From assembly GCA_922989275.2 (NCBI GenBank), contig OV277867.1:8618001-8682000 (forward strand): a DNA stretch of 64,000 nucleotides, in the 5' to 3' direction. The notes beneath the pieces are model-generated. The model was not told the origin of the DNA. It saw nothing but the letters and a program-made list of their open reading frames with translations, and made no database searches. Within the stretch, counting starts at the first letter, position 1, and each line of letters starts with the position of its first letter. This stretch comes from Gari tellinella. Taxonomy: Eukaryota > Mollusca > Bivalvia > Cardiida > Psammobiidae. Position numbers and translations under genes: made by a program. Below are positions 52,886 to 61,977 of the stretch, in pieces.

Positions 52886-53037
52886 TTAAACCTTAGCCTG
52901 CCACTCACGACTATAGCTCCATACTTGGACATTTTCAGCAATTTTGAGCAACTTTGAAGCACTTTGAAACTTGAAGCAGACGAGAAATATAGCACTTATA
53001 TAGCAGACGACAATTTATTTGGCGGGCTAAGGGTTAA
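52886..53037 (-). mobile_element. MITE family H without core
   Basis: TTAAACCTTAGCCTGCCACTC to TTTGGCGGGCTAAGGGTTAA. The CAAACAGC...GCTGTTTG hairpin present at 27174 and 54959 is missing. Confidence 0.85.
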
Positions 53038-53122
53038 AATTTCCACTCCATTTTCTGCTAGAAATGCTTCTGAACAAAACGCATACCCTTAGGTTTCAAA
53101 TACATGTAATTTCTACATATAC

Positions 53123-53343
53123 TGCAGTGGAGAAGTTATTCTTTCCCCCTTAAACACATTTGTATTGCAATAAAATGTAAAAAATGACAATTTTTTGACA
53201 ACTCCTTTTTAATCTGAGTGACCAACAGTTTGGAGCCTGATAAGACGTAGGGTAACCCAGCGTTTGATGAAGCTTCAACTTGTTTGCAATAATTAAACAT
53301 GTTTATTCAAATTAGTTAGAAAGAATAACGTCTTCTCAACTGT
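53123..53343 (+). mobile_element. MITE family A, decayed
   Basis: GCAGTGGAGAAGTTATTCTTTC, CAACAGTTTGGAGCCTGATAAG and GAATAACGTCTTCTCAACTG keep the order. The core is mismatched. Confidence 0.8.
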
Positions 53344-53664
53344 CCCTTGTCTGTTCGAGTCATAGAAAAATATTCATACATCCTACAACTAACAGGTGAA
53401 TGCTTAAAGCAGGCTGAAAGTAAAGCATAAGATAGGTTACAGCTTATGGCAAGATTGAAGTAAACCAGATAGTTCCTGTAGAAACTTTCAGCCTTTCCTT
53501 TCATCTTGCTAAACCCTTTCCTCTCATAGCTTGTTTTCAGGGGAAATTGTCTGCTTTACTTTCATCTTGCTCTAAGCAGTTTCCTATCTTCCACACAGTC
53601 ACATATCAGGGTGCAGGAAAAAAATGTCTATGGCTCATAAACAGAGCATGGTTACAAAGCAAGG

Positions 53665-53912
53665 AACAGTTGAAACTCGATAATTGGAACTCGAATTACA
53701 TGTAGTACGAACATACCCATATTTCAAAGTAATTTTGAACTTTGGGTATGTTCGACTTAAGCAAGATCAAGTTATCATGAAATACTGGTTAGGTAGATTT
53801 AAGCGAACTATGGGTATGTTTGACAAAAGCAAGATCGAGTTATGAAGATTAAACTTATGAAATACTGGTTATGTTGATTTTAGCAATTCTTAAGTATCGA
53901 GTTTCGACTGTA
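53665..53912. mobile_element. Family S element (CAGTTGAAACTCGATA ends)
   Basis: AACAGTTGAAACTCGATAATTG faces AAGTATCGAGTTTCGACTG-TA. GGGTATGTTCGAC-type blocks recur inside. It lacks the common core. Confidence 0.7.
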
Positions 53913-53952
53913 ATTCTATGAGGAATGCACTAAATGACTTCTATGGGGGACA

Positions 53953-54194
53953 GGGGCCCGTTTCATAAAACTTTGTACGAAAAATGTTGTAGTAAGTCAG
54001 AATATAAAAGTCTCAATTGTCTTTTATTCCTCCATCTAACCCTGTCTTGTGACATCTCTTTGGAATCGTCTTGAAAAGACGATTTCAAAGAGATGTCACA
54101 AGACAGGATTAGAAAGAGAAATCAGAAATTAAATGTATTTAAAGTTTTGACTTACGACCGTTGTGGTCGTACATAGTTTTATGAAACGGACCCC
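53953..54194. mobile_element. MITE family K
   Basis: GGGGCCCGTTTCATAAAAC faces GTTTTATGAAACGGACCCC around TCTTTGGAATCGTC...GACGATTTCAAAGAG. Confidence 0.92.
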
Positions 54195-54299
54195 AGGGTT
54201 GTAAACACAATAAACACACCTTCTTTCAAGCAGTTTTAATGAAAAGAATTCAAATTGTATGTACACAAATATCAAAATGTCAGCTTAATGTATGTTAAT

Positions 54300-54550
54300 T
54301 TAACTCTTTGAACCCTAGTCTCGCATATAGGCATCCTTTTCAAACAGTATACATGTGAAAAGTACACTTGTCCTATGCAAACAGTGAATACCCAGATCAG
54401 AGGGCTCCTTATGGAGCCCTCTGATCTGGGTCTTCACTGTTTGTCATAATGCAAAACATTGACAAAAACAACCCTTAAAAGTCCGAAATGGACTAGACTA
54501 AAATGGAAACTGGGATTGTGCATTTAAAGTTTTAGGGAGGAAAGGGTTAA
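54300..54550 (+). mobile_element. MITE family E, complete
   Basis: TTAACTCTTTGAACCCTAGTC and TTAGGGAGGAAAGGGTTAA. The core is CAGTGAATACCCAGATC...GATCTGGGTCTTCACTG. Confidence 0.93.
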
Positions 54551-54587
54551 CTCTTTTACTGCTAAATATTCAGCCAACATTTTCACC

Positions 54588-54926
54588 TTCATTTTTCAAC
54601 CATAATCAAACTTATCTGAACTCTTATGGTAATATAAAATCTGAAGAAGTTTGAATATAAAGTGGCCTCTAGAGTGTAAACTCTGTTAAATATGGCATTT
54701 TTTAGCAATTCAAAGGTAGGTAACTCCTGACCTTTTAATCTGATTTCAACCAAAATAGAACTCATTCTAACTCTTATGGTAATATACAATCTGAGCAAGT
54801 TTGAGGAATATTGGATAAATATTGTGACCTCTAGAGTGTAAACACTAAAATTGGTGACGACGCACGGTAGACGCCGGACATTCATGGATTGCAAAAGCTC
54901 ACCCTGAGCTAGCTCAGGTGAGCTAA
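54588..54926 (-). repeat. CTCACCTGAGC-type repeat, uninterrupted
   Basis: On the minus strand it reads TAGCTCACCTGAGCTAGCTC, GGGTGAGCTTTTGCAATCC, then TTTACACTCTAGAGG units twice. It provides the empty site for the family A insertion at 50365. Confidence 0.8.
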
Positions 54927-54958
54927 AAAAACTTATAGATATTAAGTTTCAGTCATAT

Positions 54959-55129
54959 TTAACCCTTAGCCTGCCACTCACCACTATAGCTCCATATGCA
55001 AACAGCTTGGATCCGGATCCAAGCTGTTTGACACTCGGACAACATTTTCAGCAATTTTGAGCAACTTTGAAACTTGAAGCAGACGAGAAATATAGCAGAC
55101 GACAATTTATTTGGCGGGCTAAGGGTTAA
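54959..55129 (-). mobile_element. MITE family H, short core
   Basis: TTAACCCTTAGCCTGCCACTC to TTTGGCGGGCTAAGGGTTAA. The core is CAAACAGCTTGGATCC directly joined to GGATCCAAGCTGTTTG, with the whole tip gone. Confidence 0.9.
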
Positions 55130-55292
55130 GCATATATTAGTCCGTAGAAGTTACATTTCAAATGCTGACTTCATGTGTCCCAATACTATACACGTATATT
55201 TTTTCTATGTACAAAAAAACCCAACAACACATAACTTATGTAGTATCTAAAGTTAACACACTTATTACTCTCTATTAGATAAATTATAAGCA

Positions 55293-55485
55293 GGGCTCCT
55301 GATAAAGGGAGTATTTCAAAAACTAAAATCTTTAAAGGGAGGTAATAAGATCTTTATTTCTGCAATCACTCTATGGTGTTCCTACTAATAAGAATCGGGA
55401 GTAGTAACACCATGGGATTTAGTGCTGAAATAAGTGAGAAGATGTTGGATTTGTTCAATTTACTGACTCTCATCTTGAGCCTTGT
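55293..55485. mobile_element. Family L element
   Basis: CAGGGCTCCTGATAAAGGG faces CATCTTGAGCCTTG. It includes CTATGGTGTTCCTACTAATAAG and GTAGTAACACCATGGG as inverted pieces. Confidence 0.55.
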
Positions 55486-55531
55486 TCGATTTGGTTTTGG
55501 GCTGACTTGACCCGTTACCTTTTTTCCTTAG

Positions 55532-55769
55532 ACCACACGATTCACAATTCCATAATCAGGGTCTTCAAATTTATCGTGCAAATGACTACAAAAGCCTTTC
55601 TGGAGATATATTATGTTTGCTTAGATAGAGCTGCAAGCCACATGAATTATGAAACACGATTGGCAGCAGCTCAAACCGAAAGTAGATCTAAAGTCTTGAA
55701 TTCTGCAATTCTTCTACCATTTTCAGCATTTTGGTTGTTTAAGGTGCTTTCTGATGGATTTGGCATTTG
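55532..55769 (+). other. Candidate exon, unrecognised, hydrophobic
   Basis: CTTTTTTCCTTAG and GGCATTTG|GTAATG bound 238 nt open in one frame (78 codons). It encodes two hydrophobic stretches (IRVFKFIVQMTTKAFLEIYY; SAILLPFSAFWLFKVL). It would join in phase to the segment at 56045. No family is recognised and it could be chance. Confidence 0.3.
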
Positions 55770-56044
55770 GTAATGTATAGCCATGTTCTTTTAATGACCT
55801 ACATTGATTGTTGCTTTCGCCGATTTATGCCTATCATTTCGAGAAAAAACTTATACTCAGGTTGCGAAAATCCATTATCATCAAAGACCGGCAGTTGACA
55901 GAAGTTGGATATTATTTTGCAAATAATTAAAATATAATCAATTAAAGGGTCTTAACTTTATCTTTCAACTTTTATAAAAATATACTGAGTATATTTGATA
56001 CAATATTAGCGAAAAAATAAAAAAAAGATAATGTTTTGCTCTAG

Positions 56045-56219
56045 GATACGGACTTGGCCAAATGGTTACAACGATGTTCCGACGTCTGATGAATTTCAAA
56101 ATGGCGCATTACGGGTATCCTATAAACACCAAGCAGTTTTGTGGAAATCAGTGAGATATTTAGACTGGTGTTGTATGTCAAATTGGTGCTGTTTAACAAA
56201 ACAGCTATCTGTCATATAA
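56045..56219 (+). other. Candidate terminal exon, unrecognised
   Basis: TTTGCTCTAG precedes it. Joined to 55532-55769, the frame stays open for 57 codons and stops at 56217. An alternative frame (YGLGQMVTTMFRRLMNFK) is open for 35 codons, which weakens the case. Confidence 0.25.
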
Positions 56220-56220
56220 G

Positions 56221-56442
56221 CCATTGCCTGTTTCTAGAATTGAAGACATAGGTGACCACTTATAGCAGGTTGAAAGTAAAGCAGAATGCCCCTTATGGCG
56301 CATTCTGCTTTACTTTGAGCCTGCTTTAAGCAACAATCTGCCAGGATATAGAAACTATTTTCTATGGTGCATATTCATACTTTTTAAAATTGAACTATTT
56401 TCTTAAGTGGAGGAGTAAATTAAAGGCCTATATGGGGTATTT
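56221..56442 (+). mobile_element. MITE family C, outer ends worn
   Basis: CCATTGCCTGTTTCTAGAATTG, the core GGTTGAAAGTAAAGCAGAATGC...CTTTGAGCCTGCTTTAAGC and AGGAGTAAATTAAAGGCC. Confidence 0.8.
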
Positions 56443-56804
56443 TCTCTTCCGATCCAAGAGCTACATTTCCCCTATTTTCAATAACATTCAAATCTTTTCA
56501 AACCTCTAAACAACTTAATACATTTGCAACGTTGCGACAGAGAAAGGTCAATTGATTATTGACGACTTTGAAGTTAAAAACTGATTGTCGGTGACCTAGC
56601 GATAATTGGTCCACCACTACCGGTATTTACAATACATTGTTTTAAAAGTTGTTGCACAGGAGTTTATTGGGGAAGAGTTGTCAAATGATCAGATTCCACC
56701 TCACTCCTTGTTGTTTGTTAACTTTGTAATTTTCAGATCATTTGTTCCACATGAGTCCATGACTGTCTTCTGTTTTTCATTCAAAGTTCAGACACTCACA
56801 CATT

Positions 56805-57053
56805 TTGCCACTGACTTTTTATAACACTATGGACCTGTTTAAAATATACTCATTACACTTGCAAACAGGGTAGATCCAGATCAGAGGGCTTCTATAGAAG
56901 CCCTCTGATCTGGATCTTCACTGTTTGCTAATTTAGAGCAGTATTATACAACCACCCAGAATTCCATGTAGACTGGTTCATGTTTTGGTCACTTAAATGA
57001 TCCACAAGTGAACCTTATAACCCACAAGTATTACTTAGTGTGGAAAGAATTAA
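56805..57053 (+). mobile_element. MITE family F reaching the ANKRD49 stop codon
   Basis: ATAACACTATGGACCTGTTT, the core CAAACAGGGTAGATCCAGATC...GATCTGGATCTTCACTG and the arm GACTGGTTCATGTTTTGG end at GTGTGGAAAGAA-TTAA. That TTAA (57050-57053) contains the ANKRD49 stop codon on the other strand. Confidence 0.82.
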
Positions 57054-57424
57054 GTACCCTTATCATGTGACAGCTCATCTACATTTCTTTTGCATTTATT
57101 TACACTTTCCTCCGTAATCTCAAACAACAGGCAATTTTCACTAGTTCTTTTGCATATATCATAAGCCGTCTCGCCGAGACTATTTCTCAGACTGGGTTCA
57201 ATATTTCTGTCCATAAGGAGGATTTCTAGCGTTTGTCTACATTCCTTGTCTGATGCAGCTAGGTGGAGAGCAGTCTGTCCGCTGTTGGTTTGGGCGTTAA
57301 CGTTGGCGCTGCACTGAAGGAGTATTGATACAACGTCCGCCTGGTTCCACCTTGAGGCGCTGTGTATAGGGTACCAGCCATCATTTGTCTTGGCCTCAAT
57401 GTTCGCCTCATGCTTCAACAACAA
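57050..57424 (-). CDS. ANKRD49: ANKRD49 homologue, terminal exon
   Basis: The acceptor GTACTTTTAG (minus strand) opens a phase 0 exon of 124 codons ending in TAA. It encodes ankyrin repeats: LLLKHEANIEAKTNDGWYP, IHSASRWNQADVVSILLQ, NAQTNSGQTALHLAAS, LEILLMDRNIEPSLRNSLGE and TAYDICKRTS. The order and motifs follow human ANKRD49 as I recall it (DGWTPLHSACKW, LHLAAGN, LELLLMNR, EETAFDIARRTS). ANKRD49 is a small ankyrin protein with reported nuclear roles; its partners are not visible here. The exon boundary falls within the ankyrin repeat helix, after MVQ. Confidence 0.93.
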   Translation of the reverse strand: MLLKHEANIEAKTNDGWYPIHSASRWNQADVVSILLQCSANVNAQTNSGQTALHLAASDKECRQTLEILLMDRNIEPSLRNSLGETAYDICKRTSENCLLFEITEESVNKCKRNVDELSHDKGT

Positions 57425-57448
57425 CTAAAAGTACAAGTTATTCTTTAG

Positions 57449-57674
57449 TTGACTCTTTGCATGCTGGGCAATATTTTTCGTCTGTAACAAGTGTCGTCTG
57501 CTACTGTTCTAAAATTAGCATTTTCAAAATTTCTTTTAAATTCAGGGTTCAGAATGGCAAACAGTTTGGATCCTGATGAGATGCCATGTTATGCGGCATC
57601 TCATCTGGATCCAAACTGTTTGCAAAGATAATCACTGTGGCACATATATCAGCCGCTAGCATGCAAAAAGTTAA
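57449..57674 (-). mobile_element. MITE family I, intact reference copy
   Basis: TTGACTCTTTGCATGCTGG faces CTAGCATGCAAAAAGTTAA. The core is CAAACAGTTTGGATCCTGATG...CATCTGGATCCAAACTGTTTG. Its outer edge is 24 nt upstream of the ANKRD49 terminal exon acceptor. Confidence 0.88.
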
Positions 57675-57689
57675 TGTTCATCTCATTTT

Positions 57690-57916
57690 TTAACCCTTTC
57701 CTCCATAAATATGCCTTTTTCCGCATGTTATGTATTCCTCTACTGAAGATAATAGTTCTTAAGTCATAAATATGCATCATAATTAAGAAATATGTTGTAT
57801 AGCCTAACAGATGGAAGCCTAAAGCAGGCTGAAAGTAATGCAGAGTTTGGCTTAAGAAGCATTCTGTTTACTTTCAACCTGCTTTACGTAGTCACATGTC
57901 TTGAAAACTAGAAACT
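57690..57916 (-). mobile_element. MITE family C, truncated
   Basis: TTAACCCTTTCCTCCATAAA and a decayed core (AAGCAGGCTGAAAGTAATGC). It ends AACTAGAAACTCTTTCCTCC. Confidence 0.75.
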
Positions 57917-57937
57917 CTTTCCTCCATGTCCCACCTA

Positions 57938-58176
57938 TTAACCCTTTATCCCATAGGAGCATCTTTTAGCGCATACAGTTTATTCCTCCGACACAGAAAA
58001 TAGTTCCAATTTATACAGTCATGAATATATATCATAAGGAATATTTTCGTTATTCTAGCAGAAGATAGCTAAAAGCAGACTGAAAGTAAAGCAGAATGCG
58101 CCTAGAGGCGCATTCTGCTTTACTTTCAACCTGCTTCAAGTAGTCACCTTTTTTCAAAACTAAAACAGGTTAACAC
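57938..58176 (-). mobile_element. MITE family C
   Basis: TTAACCCTTTATCCCATAGG to AAAACAGGTTAA. The core tip is GCAGAATGCGCCTAGAGGCGC. Confidence 0.85.
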
Positions 58177-58208
58177 CAGATCCTCTACTTTACCCTCATA
58201 AAAGCCAT

Positions 58209-58434
58209 TGAACTCTGTCAACACTATGTAACTCTTGCGTGTTAATAGGTTCCCTTGTTGATCCATTTAATTACCAAAACATGAACCAGTCTACTTGGGA
58301 TTCTGTGTAGTCTAATAAATATTGTTTTAAATTAGCTAGCAGTGTAGGCCCTGATCAGAGGGCTCCAAAAGGATCTACACTGTATGCAAATGTAATGAGT
58401 ATATTTTAAACAGGTCCATGGTGTTGCAAGAGTT
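58209..58434 (-). mobile_element. MITE family F, reverse, core damaged
   Basis: AACTCTGTCAACACTATG to GTCCATGGTGTTGCAAGAG. The core AGTGTAGGCCCTGATCAGAGG faces only GGATCTACACTG. Confidence 0.75.
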
Positions 58435-58497
58435 ACATCCAGCTGAAAGTGGTGCAGAAGCTGCTGTGAAAGCTTTCTACTTAACCTTTATCTTCCT

Positions 58498-58620
58498 TTA
58501 ACTCATTATCCCATAAAACATCTTTTTACGCAATTAATTTACTCCTTCAATTAAGAAAATAGTTCCACTTCATATATTTGTGAATAGGTTCATTTAGCAG
58601 ATGTTATATTTCATTATGCA
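58498..58620 (-). repeat. Family C fragment
   Basis: TTAACTCATTATCCCATAAA through AAGAAAATAGTTCCACTTC; the copy stops before the core. Confidence 0.65.
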
Positions 58621-58736
58621 AGTTCTTCTATCACTGCTAGAAAGGTATATTTACCCAGACAGTTTATGGTGAACTGGACTGTTCACTTGATCACTGGTGA
58701 CTGGTCTGTAGTCCGTGGGCTGAGTCTGTGTTTGTT

Positions 58737-58790
58737 CTAAAGCTTTTGATTGGTCAGATATGCTCAAATCTGACCAACCAAAAGCTTGAG
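58737..58790. repeat. Small hairpin
   Basis: AAGCTTTTGATTGGTCAGAT faces ATCTGACCAACCAAAAGCTT across an 8-nt loop. It does not match the common cores. Confidence 0.8.
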
Positions 58791-58884
58791 AATGATTGCA
58801 GACTTGTCTCGGATCACACTTTATAAGCATGGATCCTGATTCTTATCTATTGTCCTGATTATTGACAATTGGAACAGCCCTTAC

Positions 58885-59045
58885 CTGAACCATATCTGTG
58901 TGACCATTGTAGCATGCTCTGTGTAATGGTGAGTATCCATCGTCATCCCGACTGTGTACCAGTGTAGAGTCTCGCTCTAGTAGTTCTAACGCCACATCCC
59001 TCTCATCATTTTCTGCAGCCCATAGTATCTTTTTGGCTGGATCTT
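58885..59045 (-). CDS. ANKRD49: ANKRD49 homologue, penultimate exon
   Basis: On the minus strand, TATATCAATAG precedes and GTTCAG|GTAAGG follows a 161-nt exon, phase 1 in and phase 0 out. It encodes KDPAKKILWAAENDERDVAL, SRDDDGYSPLHRACYNGHTD and MVQ. This aligns with the DPSRLLLWAAE and RDEDEYTPLHRAAYSGHLDIVQ block recalled from human ANKRD49. An ATG at 59070 lies before the acceptor with a stop just upstream and would give a shorter frame; the spliced reading is preferred because it matches the family. Confidence 0.92.
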
Positions 59046-59122
59046 CTATTGATATAAAGTTGACCCCCATAACTCAAATATGTTTATCCCGTAAACCTGA
59101 GTGCACTCTTCTTTTTACAAAA

Positions 59123-59374
59123 TTAACCCACTACCTCATAGCCTGTTTCTTGTTTTGAAGACAGGTGACTATACTAGGTTGAAAGTAAAGCAGAATGTGC
59201 CATAAGGCGCACCCAGCTTTACTTTCAGCCTGCTTTAAGCTACTATCTGCTAGGATATAGAAAATATTTCTTATGGTACATGTTCATGATCGTATAAATT
59301 TGGATCTAATTTCTTCAGTGGAGGAATAACATGAATGTGCTAAAAGATACTTCTAATGGGGGGGGAAGGCTTAA
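59123..59374 (+). mobile_element. MITE family C
   Basis: TTAACCCACTACCTCATAGC to TAATGGGGGGGGAAGGCTTAA. The core AAAGCAGAATGTGCCATAAGGC has a mutated partner (GCACCCAGCTTTACTTTC). Confidence 0.88.
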
Positions 59375-59399
59375 TGCCATGTAACAGTCACCTTACAGG

Positions 59400-59856
59400 A
59401 GGTTAAGGAAGCTAGCCGCAAAACATGCTTTGCGAAGTAGCAAACCAGGTGGGAGAACCCATCTACCGGTCGAAGATTCCATGAGTTCTACCCAACAGTT
59501 GACCACAAAAAGTACCTAGACTACCCTGACAAGCAGACATATAACATCATTCTGCAACTACAAACCGGATATTCCAAGCTAAATGCTTACAGATCCACAA
59601 CAGGCCAAAAGGTTTCACCTCTATGTACATGCGGGGCCCAGGAGACGCCCGAACATTACCTTATGGAGTGTCCACAATACACCAACCAAAGAGAAGTTCT
59701 TGTCAGGTCTCAGTATCACAGCAATCGACACCCACACCCTACTAGGCACTGACAAACACCCAATCATAGATAACTGGAGAGAGACAATACTGAAGGAGCT
59801 GGGAGAGTACATCAAATCAACTGCAAGGTTTGATCCACTCCGAAAGCAGCCTTGAT
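59400..59856 (+). pseudogene. Non-LTR retrotransposon tail with CCHC-like motif
   Basis: TYNIILQLQTGYSKLNAYRS leads to LCTCGAQETPEHYLMECPQY, the Cys/His cluster found at the C-terminus of several non-LTR ORF2 proteins. Near 59700 the frame shifts by one and continues ITAIDTHTLLGTDKHPIID...LKELGEYIKSTARFDPL to TGA. The shift and absent RT domain mark a dead copy. Confidence 0.75.
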
Positions 59857-60248
59857 CCGACACATCCGCATCCATATTTACAAAAGTATTCGAGAAACAT
59901 TACACATGATCGAGTGCCCCAACATTGGAGATATAAGTGACGATGAGTCTGCTTCAATCTTCAATCATGAACAGCATACACAAACTTTTAACTTTTTTTT
60001 TTCTGACATATTGCACAAACAAATTCCGTGAAAACATCAAATTGCTATACTTTATATCTATAAATCCTTTGTAAGTTGTAACTGTAAAATCTCATCTGAC
60101 TGTTTTTTGCAAGATGACAGTAAAGTAGAAAGCTACAATCAATGAATTTTCATTTGTGGAGTTTATAATATGGTGGAATAGGTTGAGGCATCCTGAGGAT
60201 GTAGCTACACACTTCTGTGGAAGAATGTGTACACAAAACTTGGCTTAC

Positions 60249-60345
60249 TTTGGATTTCTTCCATTGTTGCTTCATCAATTCCTTCTTCGTCCATCTCCCA
60301 GAAACTCTGAAACTTATTTGGGTCACCATCCTTTGCTCTCAAGAT
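60249..60345 (-). CDS. ANKRD49: ANKRD49 homologue, first recognised exon
   Basis: On the minus strand a T-rich tract and AG (TTATTTTTTTTAG) precede ATCTTGAGAGC, and ATCCAAA|GTAAGC ends the exon: 97 nt, phase 0 in and phase 1 out. It encodes ILRAKDGDPNKFQSFW and EMDEEGIDEATMEEIQ, an acidic linker where human ANKRD49 has its DEDEEQDDKNEEW region. The exon with the start codon lies further upstream. A candidate ATG at 62053 (MEALFWSPENRF) ends in phase 1, which does not fit. The visible protein is about 210 aa against 239 in human. Confidence 0.8.
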
Positions 60346-60367
60346 CTAAAAAAATAAAAACATCAAT

Positions 60368-60622
60368 TTAACCCATTACCCCATAAATATGCCTTTTTAC
60401 CCCAATAATTTATTCCTCCACTGAAGAAAATAGTTTCAATTTATACAGTCATAAAAAACAATATGTTTCGATAAATAATATTTTTTATATTGTAGAAGAT
60501 ATACAAAGCAGGCTGAAAGTAAAGCATACTGCACTTTAAGGCGCATTCTGCTTTACTTTCAAACTGCTTTAAGTGGTCAGCTATTTTCAAAACTAGAAAC
60601 AGGCTATGGGGTAAAATGTTAA
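60368..60622 (-). mobile_element. MITE family C, complete
   Basis: TTAACCCATTACCCCATAAA faces GCTATGGGGTAAAATGTTAA. The core is AAAGCATACTGCACTTTAAGGC and partner. Its TTAA is 22 nt upstream of the ANKRD49 exon acceptor on the minus strand. Confidence 0.9.
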
Positions 60623-61027
60623 TCAATATGAACTGGTATGCCTTTCAACAATTAGTACTCACTAATGATTCCCATTGCTGTGCCGGTCGCGGCCACCGTA
60701 ACCGGAGAGGGCTGGGTTGAAGAGACGAAAACGTTGCTGGACACACTTTTGACTTATTTCTACCTTTTAACTATCCAAACTCTTCTTTCTGTCTATCATT
60801 TCATTTTTCTTTTCTGACTTAGCACCACCCATCGCCAGGAACGTATATTAAAGATCTACGTCCCTGCCATCGCGTAATAGTCAAGTGTGAGTGACCGAGA
60901 CGATGTAACATGTAGATGTAGATAAACAGTATATGCCCTTGATTCTACTCCTTTTTGTCTTCTTAAACAATATGCCCTGACAGTTTACAGGATTGAGTTA
61001 GGTCGGGTACAGGCACTTGGTGGAAAG

Positions 61028-61109
61028 TCCTGGTACGGGTGGCTTGGTAGCTCAGTGGTTAGAGTGCAGGCACGGATAGTCCTTCTAGAAAGACCATGTG
61101 TTTCGATTT
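61028..61109 (+). other. tRNA-like (SINE-type) segment
   Basis: GGCTTGGTAGCTCAGTGGTTAG is a strong A-box region and GTGTTTCGATTTTTTATC a worn B box about 55 nt later. Probably a SINE head; no tail could be delimited. Confidence 0.5.
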
Positions 61110-61167
61110 TTTATCATTTCACGTTTATCATGTAATGATGTTGATTTTTTACATTTTTCAATTTCAG

Positions 61168-61334
61168 ATCAACCAGCACCCTCATTATTTGGACTATGGC
61201 ACGGTAAGCCAGAGACCAAGCCCATAAAAAAGATCTCTTTTTATGGGTTGTCGGAAGTGGGGCCTTTTCAAACTATGTTGTACAGGTCTGTGAACGTGAA
61301 CTTCAACTTCTTTCTGCCGAACAATCAGTTTTGA
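61168..61334 (+). other. Candidate terminal exon, unrecognised
   Basis: TTTTTCAATTTCAG precedes a frame open to TGA at 61332, entering in phase 1: APSLFGLWHGKPETKPIKK, ISFYGLSEVGPFQTMLYR and SVNVNFNFFLPNNQF. The acceptor is strong and the sequence looks protein-like. An alternative donor (CACG|GTAAGC at 61203) exists. No matching upstream exon was found in the window. Confidence 0.35.
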
Positions 61335-61432
61335 TTATAACTGGCAGGCGCTGTCAGGATACAGTGTGTTAAATATATTAGAAGTGCAAGGTTAAAAGAT
61401 AAAAAGGATCATAGCTAAAAGATAAAAGATAG

Positions 61433-61942
61433 TTAAAAACAATGCAGAACTGGTTTATGGTTTGCATGCAGCCACTCCACTCTCAAAAGACTGTAGAGAG
61501 GGACTGGACTGGACATGCAGTGGTAGGCTGTTCCAAAGTCTAATGGTCCGGGGGAAATATGAATTTTGATGGTACTGTGTTTTCGACTGAGCAATGATCG
61601 AGATAGTTGGAAGTTCCTGGTTGTTAAAAGATGATGATGGTCTACTGAAATGAGATGTCCCCTGATCTTGTAGAACATGACCAAAGCAGAGTGATTTCTC
61701 CTTTGTTCAAGTGTCTGCCAGTTCAGGGCTGTTATCATATCTGACACGCTACTTGTAAATTGGTAGTCATTAAAAACATAGCGAGCTGCTGATCTCTGCA
61801 CCATTTCCAGTTTATGGGTGAGATAGTGTTGCCATGGGTGCCAGATGGTGGAACAGTATTCGACTTGAGGGCGGACATACGTTTCATAAGCAGTTTCTTT
61901 TACTTTCTTATTGTTTGTTTTTAGCGAGCACGCTCGCGACAA
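61433..61942 (-). pseudogene. Non-LTR retrotransposon tail (CR1-like RT C-terminus)
   Basis: The minus-strand frame reads KKVKETAYETYVRPQVEYCS...EMVQRSAARYVFNDY...LNWQTLEQRRNHSALVMFYK, typical of the region after the RT catalytic core. Near 61545-61590 the frame shifts; the other frame continues SYFPRTIRLWNSLPLHVQSS. The upstream end is cut at a poly-G run. Confidence 0.82.
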
Positions 61943-61958
61943 TGGCCCTATTTATGGT

Positions 61959-61977
61959 GGGGGGGGGGGGGGGGGGG
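61959..61977 (+). repeat. Poly-G run of 19
   Basis: An uninterrupted run of 19 G, at the 5' edge of the retrotransposon remnant. Confidence 0.95.

Noticed and set aside
54589..54894. 101-residue frame on the minus strand
   Set aside because: It is made of two diverged units of the CTCACCTGAGC-type repeat.
58843..59070. ATG at 59070 (MGVNFISIEDPAKK) as the ANKRD49 start
   Set aside because: The family-like sequence begins at DPAKK right after an AG, and joining to the exon at 60249-60345 gives the expected K-DPAKK junction.
59583..59855. Independent 90-residue gene
   Set aside because: It is the frameshifted continuation of a retrotransposon tail whose Cys/His motif is in the neighbouring frame.
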